Of a DNA stretch of 64,000 nucleotides, positions 29,525-38,431 are shown piece by piece. The DNA comes from Baia soyae (GTDB lineage: Bacteria; Bacillota; Bacilli; Thermoactinomycetales; Thermoactinomycetaceae). Positions within the stretch are counted from its first letter, which is position 1. Every line of letters starts with the position of its first letter. Where the stretch lies: NCBI RefSeq assembly GCF_004341445.1, contig NZ_SLXV01000006.1:43867-107866 (forward strand), written 5' to 3'. The position numbers and the translations under genes are program-made. The notes under the pieces were generated by a model. It worked only from the letters and a program-made list of their open reading frames with translations. It searched no databases and was not told the origin of the DNA.

Positions 29525-29890
29525 TTACTCTTCATTCACCAATCGAACACCTTGAACAAAGACATTTACATAGTTTACTTTAATTCCTACTAATTGGTCT
29601 AAAGTATATTTCACTTTTGCTTGCACATTGTGTGCTACCACGGAAATTTTCGTGCCGTAACCCACAATAATATGCATATCGACAATCAGTTCGCTTCCTT
29701 CTTGACGAACCACGATGCCTTTACTGAGATTTTCACGACCGAGCAATTCCGCAATTCCATCTTTAATTTGTTTACGGGAAGCCATTCCGACGAGACCATA
29801 GCAATCCATCGCAGAAATCCCTGCTATGGTAGCAATAACATCATTGGAAACTTCGATTTGACCTAGGTTGGTCGAAACATCAATACTCAT
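29525..29890 (-). CDS. yloU: Asp23/Gls24 family protein (YloU-like)
   Basis: A 121-aa Asp23-domain protein with GQIEVSNDVIATIAGISAMDCYGLVGM and the VDMHIIVGYGTKISVVAHNVQAKV core split over residues ~70-100. Function is unknown; it always accompanies the yloV gene in this order. ATG 29890 follows GGAGGAG. It is the first gene of the yloU-fakA-degV-sdaAB-sdaAA-recG run. Confidence 0.88.
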   Translation of the reverse strand: MSIDVSTNLGQIEVSNDVIATIAGISAMDCYGLVGMASRKQIKDGIAELLGRENLSKGIVVRQEGSELIVDMHIIVGYGTKISVVAHNVQAKVKYTLDQLVGIKVNYVNVFVQGVRLVNEE

Positions 29891-29986
29891 GACTACTCCT
29901 CCTTGAAGAAGGTTTCTCAGGCGTTTTTACTAGGACAATTTTACAACAACCCTCTTGATAAAGAAAGAGAAAAAGCCTTATCTGCT

Positions 29987-29992
29987 ATTATA
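29987..29992 (-). promoter_or_regulatory. Candidate -10 element for yloU-fakA
   Basis: A perfect TATAAT on the minus strand about 97 nt before yloU, with a poor -35 candidate (TTATTG, 17 nt upstream). It is divergent from the rpmB promoter in the same spacer. Confidence 0.4.
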
Positions 29993-30026
29993 CTCGTATC
30001 TCGCAAATTCAATAATGGAAACTGCC

Positions 30027-30055
30027 TTGCAGAGAATAAGCATGTGTGTTAGAAT
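30027..30055 (+). promoter_or_regulatory. Sigma-A-type promoter for rpmB
   Basis: TTGCAG (30027-30032), 17-nt spacer, TAGAAT (30050-30055), 64 nt before the rpmB start. Strong match to the vegetative consensus. Confidence 0.7.
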
Positions 30056-30118
30056 TGCATGGTGATTTATACCGACCGATCGTACGTGATTGTGATGGTT
30101 TAGGTAGGAGGTGCAAAA

Positions 30119-30307
30119 ATGGCTCGTCGTTGTTTTATTACTGGTAAACAAGGCTCTACTGGAAACAAAGTTAGCCACTCTAACCGTAAAAGTCGTAAAA
30201 AATGGGGCGCGAACGTTCAAAAAGTGCGCATCTTGGTAGATGGTAAACCAAAACGCGTTTATGTAAGCACCAGAGCTTTAAAATCTGGTAAAGTAACCCG
30301 CGTTTAG
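30119..30307 (+). CDS. rpmB: 50S ribosomal protein L28
   Basis: Small basic ribosomal protein, 62 aa, nearly identical in pattern to Bacillus L28: [30 protein letters not shown] and [17 protein letters not shown] 30119 follows GTAGGAGGTGC. It is a single plus-strand gene with its own promoter and terminator amid minus-strand genes, the same isolated placement as in Bacillus. Confidence 0.97.
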   Translation: MARRCFITGKQGSTGNKVSHSNRKSRKKWGANVQKVRILVDGKPKRVYVSTRALKSGKVTRV

Positions 30308-30324
30308 TTATCGTGGGTTTTTTA
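30295..30324 (+). terminator. Terminator of rpmB
   Basis: ACCCGCG-TTTAGTTAT-CGTGGGT stem followed by TTTTTT; the stem begins inside the last rpmB codons. Confidence 0.8.
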
Positions 30325-30340
30325 ACGCCCAATCCATATT

Positions 30341-30374
30341 GAAAAAAGCACTCGATTATACGGGTGCTTTTTTT
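30341..30374. terminator. Bidirectional terminator between rpmB and spoVM
   Basis: AAAAAAGCAC-TCGATTATACGG-GTGCTTTTTTT: stem with A tract on one side and T tract on the other, positioned to end the convergent spoVM transcript as well as rpmB. Confidence 0.85.
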
Positions 30375-30407
30375 GTATCTTTATAATTCCCTATCAGATT
30401 ATTTCTA

Positions 30408-30488
30408 TCAGCTTTTTTTAAATACCCCGATCAATGCCTTGACCATCCCACCGAGGAATTTCGGAAGCTTGATGGTATAGAACTTCAC
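30408..30488 (-). CDS. spoVM: Stage V sporulation protein M
   Basis: A 26-codon amphipathic peptide that recognises the convex forespore membrane and anchors the SpoIVA coat basement layer. The translation is VKFYTIKLPKFLGGMV followed by KALIGVFKKS, almost the same as Bacillus SpoVM. The GTG start at 30488 has AAGGAGGG 6-8 nt upstream. It sits between rpmB and thiN, exactly where Bacillus subtilis has spoVM. A terminator follows 34 nt after the stop. Together with the rpmB terminators it fills the 30308-30618 stretch. Confidence 0.95.
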   Translation of the reverse strand: MKFYTIKLPKFLGGMVKALIGVFKKS

Positions 30489-30618
30489 CCCGATTCCCTC
30501 CTTGTTCTATTAGCGTTTGGATCCGCACGATGACGAGCCCCATCGTGTCATCACTTATTTATATTCTATCCTCGCTATTATGTACCTAGAACAAAGAAAG
30601 AAAATTCCCTTAAGAAAG

Positions 30619-31266
30619 TTAAAAATCCGCACTTTGAATGCAAAAGCATTTGCCTGAATGGATCGTAATCTCGCCTGATTCCTGAGTGATTTCGTTGCTT
30701 ACTCCTAGGCTTAGGCCACGAGTCAAAGTGGCATCGTTTAGAGGGTAGCGAAAGCCCTTTAATGTGACCCCGACAACTTGAGAACTACAAGGCAGCAGAG
30801 AAATGTACCTAGTATCTCCCTTCGTTACACAAATCGTCGTGGGACCAATCAGTAAGCAAATCTGATTTTTTCCAGCAACGAGCGTGCAAGGAATCGATGT
30901 CGTAGTAGCCAGCCACTCTAACAAATATAAGTTTGCTAGAGCATGGTCAAATCGCGCTCCACCTAATGCTCCTAACAATAAAATCTCATTAGGCTGTAGC
31001 TTAATAGCTTCTTCTAGTGCAAAATGCGTATCTGTGACATCCTTTTCACTAGGCAGTGTACGGTACGAAATTTGTAAGTCTTCGAGCTTAGAGAGGTATT
31101 CCTCTCCTGCTGTATCAAAATCCCCTACAGCTAGATGAGGATTCATACCCAAATCAAGTAACGGCTCAATCCCTGCATCAGCTGTGATGAGGAAGTCATC
31201 TGGACGGATGTGATGCAGGTCTTCTTGGGTTACTTCTCCTCCCGCGATCACGACAACTCGTTTCAT
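30619..31266 (-). CDS. thiN: Thiamine pyrophosphokinase ThiN
   Basis: Converts thiamine plus ATP to thiamine diphosphate, the effector of the TPP riboswitch at 3.8 kb. The 215-aa protein has LITADAGIEPLLDLGMNPHLAVGDFDT split over residues ~27-53, SEKDVTDTHFALEEA and GALGGARFDHALAN, all diagnostic. ATG 31266 follows GGAGC. It lies 11 nt after rpe, giving the Bacillus prkC/rsgA-rpe-thiN order. Confidence 0.93.
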   Translation of the reverse strand: MKRVVVIAGGEVTQEDLHHIRPDDFLITADAGIEPLLDLGMNPHLAVGDFDTAGEEYLSKLEDLQISYRTLPSEKDVTDTHFALEEAIKLQPNEILLLGALGGARFDHALANLYLLEWLATTTSIPCTLVAGKNQICLLIGPTTICVTKGDTRYISLLPCSSQVVGVTLKGFRYPLNDATLTRGLSLGVSNEITQESGEITIHSGKCFCIQSADF

Positions 31267-31277
31267 GGATTTAGCTC

Positions 31278-31940
31278 CTATCTAGAGACCGATAAAGCCG
31301 CATCACGAATCTCGGTGATGGCACGAGCACGATCTTTTGCACCAAAGACGGCTGAGCCTGCCACAAGCACATTTGCTCCTGCTTCCGCTACTAGTGGAGC
31401 CGTCTCTTTATTTACACCGCCATCTATTTCGATATCTAAGTTTATTCCTAGTTGATTGGCGATATCCCGCACTTGACGGATTTTAGGGAGTACGGAGTGA
31501 ATAAATTTCTGCCCTCCAAAGCCGGGATTAACTGTCATCAGTAGCACAAGGTCTAGATCAGGAAGAATGGATTCGATTGTGGACGCAGGCGTGGCTGGAT
31601 TTAATACCACCCCAGCCTTAGCTCCGCACTCTTTGATGTGATAAATCGTACGATGAAGATGAGGACAAGCTTCCTGATGAATGGTAATCAAATCTGCTCC
31701 CGCACGCGCAAAGGAAGGGATATACTGGTCTGGATTTTCAATCATGAGATGACAATCGAGTGGTAACTTCGTGTGCGGACGAATGGCTTCTACTACAAGT
31801 GGCCCTAGGGTAATATTGGGGACAAAGTGGCCATCCATCGCATCTACATGGATCCAATCTGCTCCTGCTTGGTCAATCAATCGTATGTCTCGTTCTAAAT
31901 TAGCAAAGTCTGCTGACAGAATCGATGGTGCAATCTTCAT
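31278..31940 (-). CDS. rpe: Ribulose-phosphate 3-epimerase
   Basis: TIM-barrel enzyme interconverting ribulose 5-phosphate and xylulose 5-phosphate. The 220-aa protein has KIAPSILSADFANLE, DAMDGHFVPNITLGP (metal-binding Asp and His), LMTVNPGFGGQKFI and EIDGGVNKETAPL. The ribosome site (GGAGG) for ATG 31940 lies within the last codons of rsgA, so the two are coupled. Confidence 0.96.
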   Translation of the reverse strand: MKIAPSILSADFANLERDIRLIDQAGADWIHVDAMDGHFVPNITLGPLVVEAIRPHTKLPLDCHLMIENPDQYIPSFARAGADLITIHQEACPHLHRTIYHIKECGAKAGVVLNPATPASTIESILPDLDLVLLMTVNPGFGGQKFIHSVLPKIRQVRDIANQLGINLDIEIDGGVNKETAPLVAEAGANVLVAGSAVFGAKDRARAITEIRDAALSVSR

Positions 31941-31941
31941 G

Positions 31942-32832
31942 TTAGTACCTCCGAAGTTGAAGTTCTTTGATCTCTTCTAAGAATGTTACATAGTGATCAT
32001 AACGTTTTGGATCAATTTCGCCGGTCTGGGAAGCTTCCCTTACCTTACAGCTTGGTTCATTTACGTGCAGGCATCCGCGGAAACGGCATCCTTCTGCCTT
32101 CTCACGAAACTCAGGGAAACAATGCCCTAAGTCCGCAGGCTCCATGCCATCAAAGGTGAGTTGGCTAAATCCAGGTGAGTCTGCTACCAGTCCCCCTGTT
32201 TCTAGCGGGATAATCTCCACGGAACGGGTAGTGTGTCGTCCTCTTCCAATCTTCTGACTTACTGCTCCTGTTTCTAATTGATGATTGGGTAGAATCCGGT
32301 TGAGCAGGGACGACTTACCTACACCAGATTGTCCCGCAAACACGGAAATCTGGTCTTTTAAATATGGCATGATTTGCTCAATCCCATCTGTGGTTTCGAT
32401 ACTGGTAGCCACGATGGAATAGCCTGTGGGAGCGTAACTGGCGCGAATTGCTTCCAGCTCAGCGGGGTCTTCTAATAAATCTAGTTTGGTTAGCACAACG
32501 ACGATTTCGAGCCCAGCATGCTCTGCATGGACTAAAAAGCGATCCAGAGGCATTTGTTGGAACGCAGGCTCTCGCAGTGAGCACACAACCACTGCCTGTG
32601 TTACATTGGCAATTGCAGGGCGTACTAGCTCTGTCTGACGTGGTTCGATTGCAGTTACGTATCCTTTGCCTGCGTCTGTTTCGTCAAACTGTACATAATC
32701 CCCTACTAATGGCTTACATTTTTTCTTCTCAAACTTAAAAACCCCACGCGCCTTACATTCGTAGGTTTCCCCTTGATCGGTCCGAACATAATAAAATCCG
32801 CTAATTGCTTTGATAATTTGACCTGATGGCAT
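31942..32832 (-). CDS. rsgA: Ribosome small subunit-dependent GTPase RsgA
   Basis: Circularly permuted GTPase that assists late 30S maturation. The 296-aa protein has an N-terminal OB fold, the permuted order of G motifs (LTKLDLL first, then GQSGVGKSSLLN, then DSPGFSQL) and a C-terminal zinc motif CRFRGCLHVNEPSCKV (Cys, Cys, His, Cys). ATG 32832 follows AGGAGG. It is downstream of the PrpC/kinase cluster, as prpC-prkC-rsgA in Bacillus. Confidence 0.95.
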   Translation of the reverse strand: MPSGQIIKAISGFYYVRTDQGETYECKARGVFKFEKKKCKPLVGDYVQFDETDAGKGYVTAIEPRQTELVRPAIANVTQAVVVCSLREPAFQQMPLDRFLVHAEHAGLEIVVVLTKLDLLEDPAELEAIRASYAPTGYSIVATSIETTDGIEQIMPYLKDQISVFAGQSGVGKSSLLNRILPNHQLETGAVSQKIGRGRHTTRSVEIIPLETGGLVADSPGFSQLTFDGMEPADLGHCFPEFREKAEGCRFRGCLHVNEPSCKVREASQTGEIDPKRYDHYVTFLEEIKELQLRRY

Positions 32833-32971
32833 ACATACCTCCTGTAGGCTATGATAGTCTTCTATATGTATAATCTTATGTAGACCAAAAAATGGCTTTG
32901 TCTAACGAGATCATATCGAATCTCGATAGAACAAAGCAACTTTTTTGTAACCATTGGATTTTCTGCCCACT

Positions 32972-34315
32972 TTAAAGAGGCTTGCCTGCAAAGCCATTTG
33001 CCTTTTGCTCTGCTACTTGAACTTGCGTATTTCCGCCTGAATCTCCATTAGCACTACCATTGCTATGGCCACCCAAAAAACCAATAACCATATTAAATAA
33101 CCATAGTGCAATGACAAAGATGAGTACGACAGTAACAAGTCCAAAGATCGCTTTTTTCCACAATGGTAGTTTTTGTTGGACATCGTCTAACCAAACAACC
33201 GTTTTCTGAAGAACCGTCTGCTCACCAACTGGAATGTTGCGCAGTGCTTCAATTCGACTCTTTGTCAATCCAAATCGACCCGTATGTTCGCCCGCAGGAC
33301 GATCAAATTTACGCTCTTTCTCCTGTAAGTCATCGCCACTACGAAAACGATTCCCGCTCCTTATCGGTTCTGCGCCTGCCGCCGATTCCTTTTTAGAAAG
33401 ATGAGTGTCTTCCATCAGTGGAACGGTTGAATAAAAATCTTTGGTACGCAACTCATCCTTATTGCTTCTCCAAGTAAGCTCATTGCGATGCCCAATCTGC
33501 AAGGCATAGCGAATATCTTGCATCATCGCTTTTACAGACGTATATCTCATCAATGGATCTTTTTCTAAAGCACGAAGTAAGATTTTAACAATATTATCTG
33601 GAATCTCTGGATTCATCTCCTGTGGATCTGGCACAGGCTCTTGCAAATGTTGCAACGCAATCCCGATCGCCGAATCACCATCAAAAGGCAGCTTACCCGT
33701 CAGCATCTCATAAAACACAACACCAAGGGAGTAGATATCTGATTTCTCCGTGATCACTCCGCCCCTCGCTTGCTCAGGTGAGAAATAATACACCGATCCC
33801 ATAACAAAACCTGTTTGGGTAATCGTCGAAGAACTGGCAGCCCTGGCGATCCCAAAATCGGTTACTCTTGCCCGACCACCGGCACCTAGCAAGATATTAT
33901 GTGGCTTAATATCTCGGTGAACGATTCCATTATCATGTGCACTGGATAAGCCATCGCCGATCTGAATGACGATCTCTGCTACTTCTTCCACAGGGAGTAG
34001 ACCTTGTTCTTGAATATACTGTTTAAGTGTTGGACCTTCTATTAATTCCATGACAATAAATTGCGTGTAATCGTCTTCCCCTACATCGTATACATTTACA
34101 ATATTGGGATGAGACAAACTAGCTGCCGCTCGGGCTTCGCGACTAAAACGACGAATAAACTCTTGATCATTACTAAGTGATTCACTAAGCACCTTCACTG
34201 CTACATTACGATGAAGAGACATGTCTTTTGCTTTATATACGACTGCCATCCCACCGCCACCGATCCTACTTAGGATCTCGTAACGACCACCTAGCCTCTT
34301 CCCTTCCATCCCCAT
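32972..34315 (-). CDS. PknB/PrkC-type serine/threonine kinase lacking PASTA domains (duplicate copy)
   Basis: Membrane-anchored kinase, 447 aa. It has the Gly-rich loop RIGGGGMAVVYKAKD, the VK Lys (VAVKVLSES), HRDIKPHNILL, the DFGIARA motif and the GSVYYFSPEQARGG activation loop, then a juxtamembrane region and one TM near residues 390-410. It stops at FAGKPL, just where its neighbour enters the first PASTA repeat. Relative to that neighbour the DNA has a ~10-nt deletion that brings in TAA. ATG 34315 has GAGGAG 10 nt upstream. The kinase core is intact, so it may be an active kinase without an extracellular muropeptide sensor. Confidence 0.9.
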   Translation of the reverse strand: MGMEGKRLGGRYEILSRIGGGGMAVVYKAKDMSLHRNVAVKVLSESLSNDQEFIRRFSREARAAASLSHPNIVNVYDVGEDDYTQFIVMELIEGPTLKQYIQEQGLLPVEEVAEIVIQIGDGLSSAHDNGIVHRDIKPHNILLGAGGRARVTDFGIARAASSSTITQTGFVMGSVYYFSPEQARGGVITEKSDIYSLGVVFYEMLTGKLPFDGDSAIGIALQHLQEPVPDPQEMNPEIPDNIVKILLRALEKDPLMRYTSVKAMMQDIRYALQIGHRNELTWRSNKDELRTKDFYSTVPLMEDTHLSKKESAAGAEPIRSGNRFRSGDDLQEKERKFDRPAGEHTGRFGLTKSRIEALRNIPVGEQTVLQKTVVWLDDVQQKLPLWKKAIFGLVTVVLIFVIALWLFNMVIGFLGGHSNGSANGDSGGNTQVQVAEQKANGFAGKPL

Positions 34316-34344
34316 AATTACTTTGCTCCTCTTCAACCCATTTA

Positions 34345-34390
34345 CGATATCTCTGTATTCTCTTAGTAGGATTACGGAAATATTATCTTC
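34345..34390 (-). repeat. Duplicated prpC 3'-end remnant upstream of the truncated kinase
   Basis: The minus strand GATAATATTTCCGTAATCCT and following bases repeat the last ~14 codons of prpC (36346-36390) almost exactly, including the ACAGAGATAT stretch, and then continue into the same GAGGAGCAAAGT ribosome site. It marks the left border of a tandem duplication. Confidence 0.85.
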
Positions 34391-34490
34391 TCTATTATTT
34401 TCCAGTTTATAAAATAATCAATAGTCACTATTAAAAAGGTATAAAATATCTAATTAACGGAAATACACATTTGTTACACACTATATTATT

Positions 34491-34532
34491 AAGAGGTTGC
34501 TTTTGTCTGTAATGAGACGGAAGCAACCTCTT
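34491..34532 (-). terminator. Hairpin between the two kinase genes
   Basis: AAGAGGTTGCTT pairs perfectly with AAGCAACCTCTT, with an inner GTCT/AGAC stem; T-rich but interrupted tail (TTAATAAT) on the minus strand. Terminator-like, 45 nt after the stop of the full-length kinase. Confidence 0.65.
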
Positions 34533-34576
34533 GTGAATGAAAAATCATCTGTCCTTTACTCTTTTACTGATCAACA

Positions 34577-36316
34577 TCATTGAGAAGGCGGATCCACTGA
34601 ACATTTCTTTTGAGCATTTATCCATACTCGTACTTTACGATCTGCTGGAATTGGCTGTCCTGGAGCAGGATCAGTTGCCATAATTTGACCCCGAGAAGTT
34701 CTTAAAGATGTATCATTCCCGCAGTGGCTGTTGTCACTTATCACTTCAATATTGTACTTACTTTCTATACTTTTAAAATTGCTTTGAAAAACGCCTATAA
34801 TCTCTTCCGGAACGGTACCTGCACTACTATCTGCTCCAGCTTTAGGCCCAAGACTCAAAGTAACCGTTACAGTGCTACCCTTTTGCTCAACATCAATCAC
34901 TGTATCTTTCGACTCATCACTTTGCTGAAAGATTTTCTTATCATCAATCTTTATATTGTTGTCTTTTGCCCATTTCTTCAGTTCATTAAAAGGCTTCCCT
35001 TTAAAATCAGCAGCCTTCTTTTGCTCTTTCTCTTGAGCCTGAGAACTCCCACCAGACTCTGGTTTCGCGCCACCTTTACTATCTTGGCCGAGGAATCCGA
35101 TAGCGGTGTTAAATAGCCATAGAGCGAGGGTGAAGATGAGTACGACGCTAATGAGCCCGAAGATTGCTTTTTTCCACCATGGTAGCTTTTGTTGCATATC
35201 GTCAAGCCAGACGGCTGTTTTTTGAAGAACCGTCTGCTCGCCAACGGGAATGTTACGAAGTCCTTCAATCCGGCTTTTCGTAAGACCAAACTTCCCGGTG
35301 ATGGAACGATCGAATTTCCGTTCGTCTTCCTGTAGCTCACTACCTCCTCGGAACTTATTATGGCTCTTTGGCACCGCATCTGCTTCAGAATTATCTTTTG
35401 AAAGGTTTGTATCACCCATGAGTGGGACGGTTGAATAAAAATCTTTGGTACGTGATTCCTTAGTGCTACCCCAAGTAAACTCATTGCGATGCCCGATCTG
35501 CAAGGCATAGCGAATATCTTGCATCATCGCTCTTACAGACGTGTATCTCATCTCCGGATCTTTTTCCATCGAACGGAGTAAGATTTTGACGATATTATCG
35601 GGAATGTCTGCATTCAGCTCTTTCGGATCGGGTACAGGCTCTTGCAGATGTTGCAAGGCAATCCCAATCGCCGAATCACCATCAAAAGGAAGCTTTCCTG
35701 TCAGCATCTCATAAAACACAACACCGAGGGAGTAGATATCTGATTTCTCCGTGATCACTCCGCCACGTGCCTGTTCTGGTGAGAAATAGTGAACCGATCC
35801 CATGACAGATCCTGTTTGGGTAATCGTCGAAGAGCTTGCGGCCCTTGCAATCCCGAAGTCGGTTACTTTTGCTCGGCCATTTCCACCTAGTAAGATGTTA
35901 TGTGGCTTAATATCCCGGTGAACGATACCATTATCATGGGCATTGGATAAGCCATCACAAATCTGAATCGCGATCTCCGCTGCTTCTTCTACAGAAAGAG
36001 GGCCCTGTTCTTGGATATGTTGCTTAAGTGTAGGACCTTCGATTAATTCCATGACGATAAATTGCGTATAGTCGTCTTGCCCTACATCATAAACATTTAC
36101 AATATTCGGATGAGACAAACTAGCTGCTGCTTGAGCTTCACGACTAAAACGACGAATAAACTCTGAATCATTACTGAGCGATTCACTGAGCACTTTCACT
36201 GCTACATTACGATGAAGAGACATGTCTTTAGCTTTATATACGACTGCCATCCCACCGCCACCGATCCTGTTTAGGATCTCGTAACGACCACTCAGCCTCT
36301 TCCCTTCCATCCGCAT
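34577..36316 (-). CDS. prkC: PrkC-type serine/threonine kinase with PASTA repeats
   Basis: Sensor kinase for muropeptides and cell-wall state. It is 579 aa: kinase domain (residues ~10-270) with RIGGGGMAVVYKAKD, HRDIKPHNILL, DFGIARA; TM near 385-405; a first PASTA repeat starting FKGKPFNELKKWAKDNN; and a divergent second repeat with two Cys (NSHCGND and KKCSVD) that could form a disulfide. Only about two repeats are present, fewer than the three of Bacillus PrkC. AGGAGGAG precedes ATG 36316. It is 26 nt after prpC, its cognate phosphatase. Confidence 0.94.
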   Translation of the reverse strand: MRMEGKRLSGRYEILNRIGGGGMAVVYKAKDMSLHRNVAVKVLSESLSNDSEFIRRFSREAQAAASLSHPNIVNVYDVGQDDYTQFIVMELIEGPTLKQHIQEQGPLSVEEAAEIAIQICDGLSNAHDNGIVHRDIKPHNILLGGNGRAKVTDFGIARAASSSTITQTGSVMGSVHYFSPEQARGGVITEKSDIYSLGVVFYEMLTGKLPFDGDSAIGIALQHLQEPVPDPKELNADIPDNIVKILLRSMEKDPEMRYTSVRAMMQDIRYALQIGHRNEFTWGSTKESRTKDFYSTVPLMGDTNLSKDNSEADAVPKSHNKFRGGSELQEDERKFDRSITGKFGLTKSRIEGLRNIPVGEQTVLQKTAVWLDDMQQKLPWWKKAIFGLISVVLIFTLALWLFNTAIGFLGQDSKGGAKPESGGSSQAQEKEQKKAADFKGKPFNELKKWAKDNNIKIDDKKIFQQSDESKDTVIDVEQKGSTVTVTLSLGPKAGADSSAGTVPEEIIGVFQSNFKSIESKYNIEVISDNSHCGNDTSLRTSRGQIMATDPAPGQPIPADRKVRVWINAQKKCSVDPPSQ

Positions 36317-36342
36317 AATAACTTTGCTCCTCCTCAGCCTAT

Positions 36343-37083
36343 TTAAAATATCTCTGTATTCTTTAGTAGGATTACGGAAATATTATCTTTGCCACCTGCT
36401 TGTATGGCTAGCTGAATTAGTTCATCAGCTTTTTCTTCAATCGTGATATCACTTGATAACACTAATCCAATCTCGCGTTCGGCTACCATATCAGTTAAGC
36501 CATCCGAACATAGAAGCAACATGTCATCCGGATTCCATGGAGTGTGAATTAAATCCACCTCTACATCCTCAGCGGTGCCAATCGCTCTCACAACCATATT
36601 GCGTTGAGGGTGATTCTTGGCTTCCTCTGTCGTGATTTGCCCGTATTTATGCAACAGATTCACATAGGTATGATCTTCGGTTAACTGATAAAGACCACCC
36701 TTATGCAACATGTATGCCCGGCTATCCCCTACATGACCCAGTACAACCTCACTTGAATCCATGATACCCGCTATTACCGTAGTGCCCATTCCTTGATATT
36801 GCTCGTTATTTTGCGATAAATAAAACACTTCTGCATTTGCTTTTCCAACCGCATTCAGTATGGAATTGGTCCGCTCTTCTGTGGAGACTTGAGAACTTCC
36901 ATTTTGTAAGGTGGATTCAATCACCTTGACTGTTGTCTGACTGGCAATTTCACCAGCTTGATGTCCCCCCATACCATCTGCCACAATTGCAAGTACTGAT
37001 CCATCTTCACGGCGGACAAGAACAGCACTATCCTCGTTTAAGTCACGCACGAGACCGACATTTGTGCGGTGTGCAATCTCCAT
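36343..37083 (-). CDS. prpC: PP2C-family protein phosphatase PrpC
   Basis: Metal-dependent phosphatase that reverses PrkC phosphorylation. The 246-aa protein has the PP2C motifs VADGMGGHQAGE, LGHVGDSRAYML, LLLCSDGLTDM and GGKDNISVILL. ATG 37083 follows GGGGTAAG. Gene order rlmN-prpC-prkC-rsgA matches Bacillus. Its last codons were copied together with the kinase gene in the downstream duplication. Confidence 0.96.
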   Translation of the reverse strand: MEIAHRTNVGLVRDLNEDSAVLVRREDGSVLAIVADGMGGHQAGEIASQTTVKVIESTLQNGSSQVSTEERTNSILNAVGKANAEVFYLSQNNEQYQGMGTTVIAGIMDSSEVVLGHVGDSRAYMLHKGGLYQLTEDHTYVNLLHKYGQITTEEAKNHPQRNMVVRAIGTAEDVEVDLIHTPWNPDDMLLLCSDGLTDMVAEREIGLVLSSDITIEEKADELIQLAIQAGGKDNISVILLKNTEIF

Positions 37084-37253
37084 TGCGGCTTACCCCTTTC
37101 CCATCGGCATTCCTAAATACTAAAGACCCATATGTGAAGAAATACCTTTCATTTCTATCATTTTGAAAATGGAAGAAGAAGATAGGAGCTATATCTCCTT
37201 CTTCGTTCAGGGTACTCTAACTCTATATTATATTGTAAACGATTTGGGTTAAG

Positions 37254-38306
37254 TTAGACTAACTTATTATGCTTCGCACGTAGTTGTCCGCATGCAGCAT
37301 CTATATCGTGCCCTTGTTCACGGCGAATCGTCGTATTGATTTTATATGAATCCAATACTTTTTTAAACTCGAAAATCTGATTACGGGAGGTTCTTGTAAA
37401 GTCTCGCTCTGGTACATAGTTAACAGGAATGAGGTTTACCAAACAGTTCATTCCCTGTAACAGTTTCCCTAGTTCATGAGCATGCTCCAGTTGATCGTTT
37501 TTCCCACCAATGAGTGCATATTCAAACGTGAGCCTGCGACCTGTCGTCCGTAGGTAGTACCAACAAGCATCTAAAAGCTCAGCCAACGGATGCCTACGGT
37601 TAATCGGCATTAAGCTAGAGCGTAAGTCTTGATTCGGTGCATGTAGGGAGATGGCCAATCCAACTTGCCAGCCTTCATCTGCAAAACGATAAATATTAGG
37701 AACCACGCCACTGGTCGAAACCGTAATATGACGTTGTCCGATGTTAAGCCCTTTTGGCGAGTTGATAATCTTAACAAACTGAATCGTCGGCTCATAATTC
37801 TCAAACGGCTCACCCGATCCCATAATCACAACCGATTTTACTCGCTCTTCGGATTCGTCTAGCGCTTTTTGAGCCGTCATCACTTGCGCCACGATCTCAC
37901 CCGCTGTTAGATTCCGTTTCAAACCGCCCAGAGTAGAAGCACAAAATGTACAACCAATCCGGCACCCTACTTGAGTCGTTACACAAACACTTACCCCGTA
38001 ATTATGACGCATAACCACAGTTTCAATCGCGTGATCATCCACTAATCCAAATAAAAACTTAATCGTTCCATCTTGTGACTCTTGAGAGGTGATAATTTTT
38101 AATGGCTGTAGCTCAAATGCATCAGCTAAGTTGTCACGGAGTTTTTTAGAAAGGTTGCTCATTTCTTCAAAAGAATTAACTCGTTTTTCATATAACCAGT
38201 CCATTACTTGTCCAGCACGGAACTCTGGCTCACCATGCTCTTTCATCCAATCTTTCCAATCAGGTAAATCTAAATCATATGCAAATGGTTTCATAAACTT
38301 TTTCAC
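37254..38306 (-). CDS. rlmN: 23S rRNA (adenine-2503-C2)/tRNA methyltransferase RlmN
   Basis: Radical-SAM methyltransferase for A2503 of 23S rRNA. The 350-aa protein has the cluster motif [10 protein letters not shown] (CX3CX2C), a GEPFENYE segment, and the C-terminal catalytic Cys in DIDAACGQL. The start is GTG 38306, 8 nt after GAGG; ATG 38294 also fits. First gene of the rlmN-prpC-kinase run. Confidence 0.95.
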   Translation of the reverse strand: MKKFMKPFAYDLDLPDWKDWMKEHGEPEFRAGQVMDWLYEKRVNSFEEMSNLSKKLRDNLADAFELQPLKIITSQESQDGTIKFLFGLVDDHAIETVVMRHNYGVSVCVTTQVGCRIGCTFCASTLGGLKRNLTAGEIVAQVMTAQKALDESEERVKSVVIMGSGEPFENYEPTIQFVKIINSPKGLNIGQRHITVSTSGVVPNIYRFADEGWQVGLAISLHAPNQDLRSSLMPINRRHPLAELLDACWYYLRTTGRRLTFEYALIGGKNDQLEHAHELGKLLQGMNCLVNLIPVNYVPERDFTRTSRNQIFEFKKVLDSYKINTTIRREQGHDIDAACGQLRAKHNKLV

Positions 38307-38431
38307 CAGATCTTCCTCAATTTGTTCTTCATCATCCTTTACAAAACTTTCCCTATTATATCAATCCATAACGGGAAAGAAAAGGAAATAACCCCCTTTT
38401 TCAGCTCTTCTTGTTTCGAATTTTTGACAAG

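Noticed and set aside
32972..34315. Calling the PASTA-less kinase a pseudogene.
   Set aside because: All catalytic kinase motifs and the TM are intact with a good ribosome site; only the extracellular part is lost, so a functional product is possible.
37163..37210. GAAGAAGGAG/CTCC...TCTTC inverted repeat between rlmN and prpC as a terminator.
   Set aside because: The stem is interrupted and the downstream tail is mixed T/C, not a T run.
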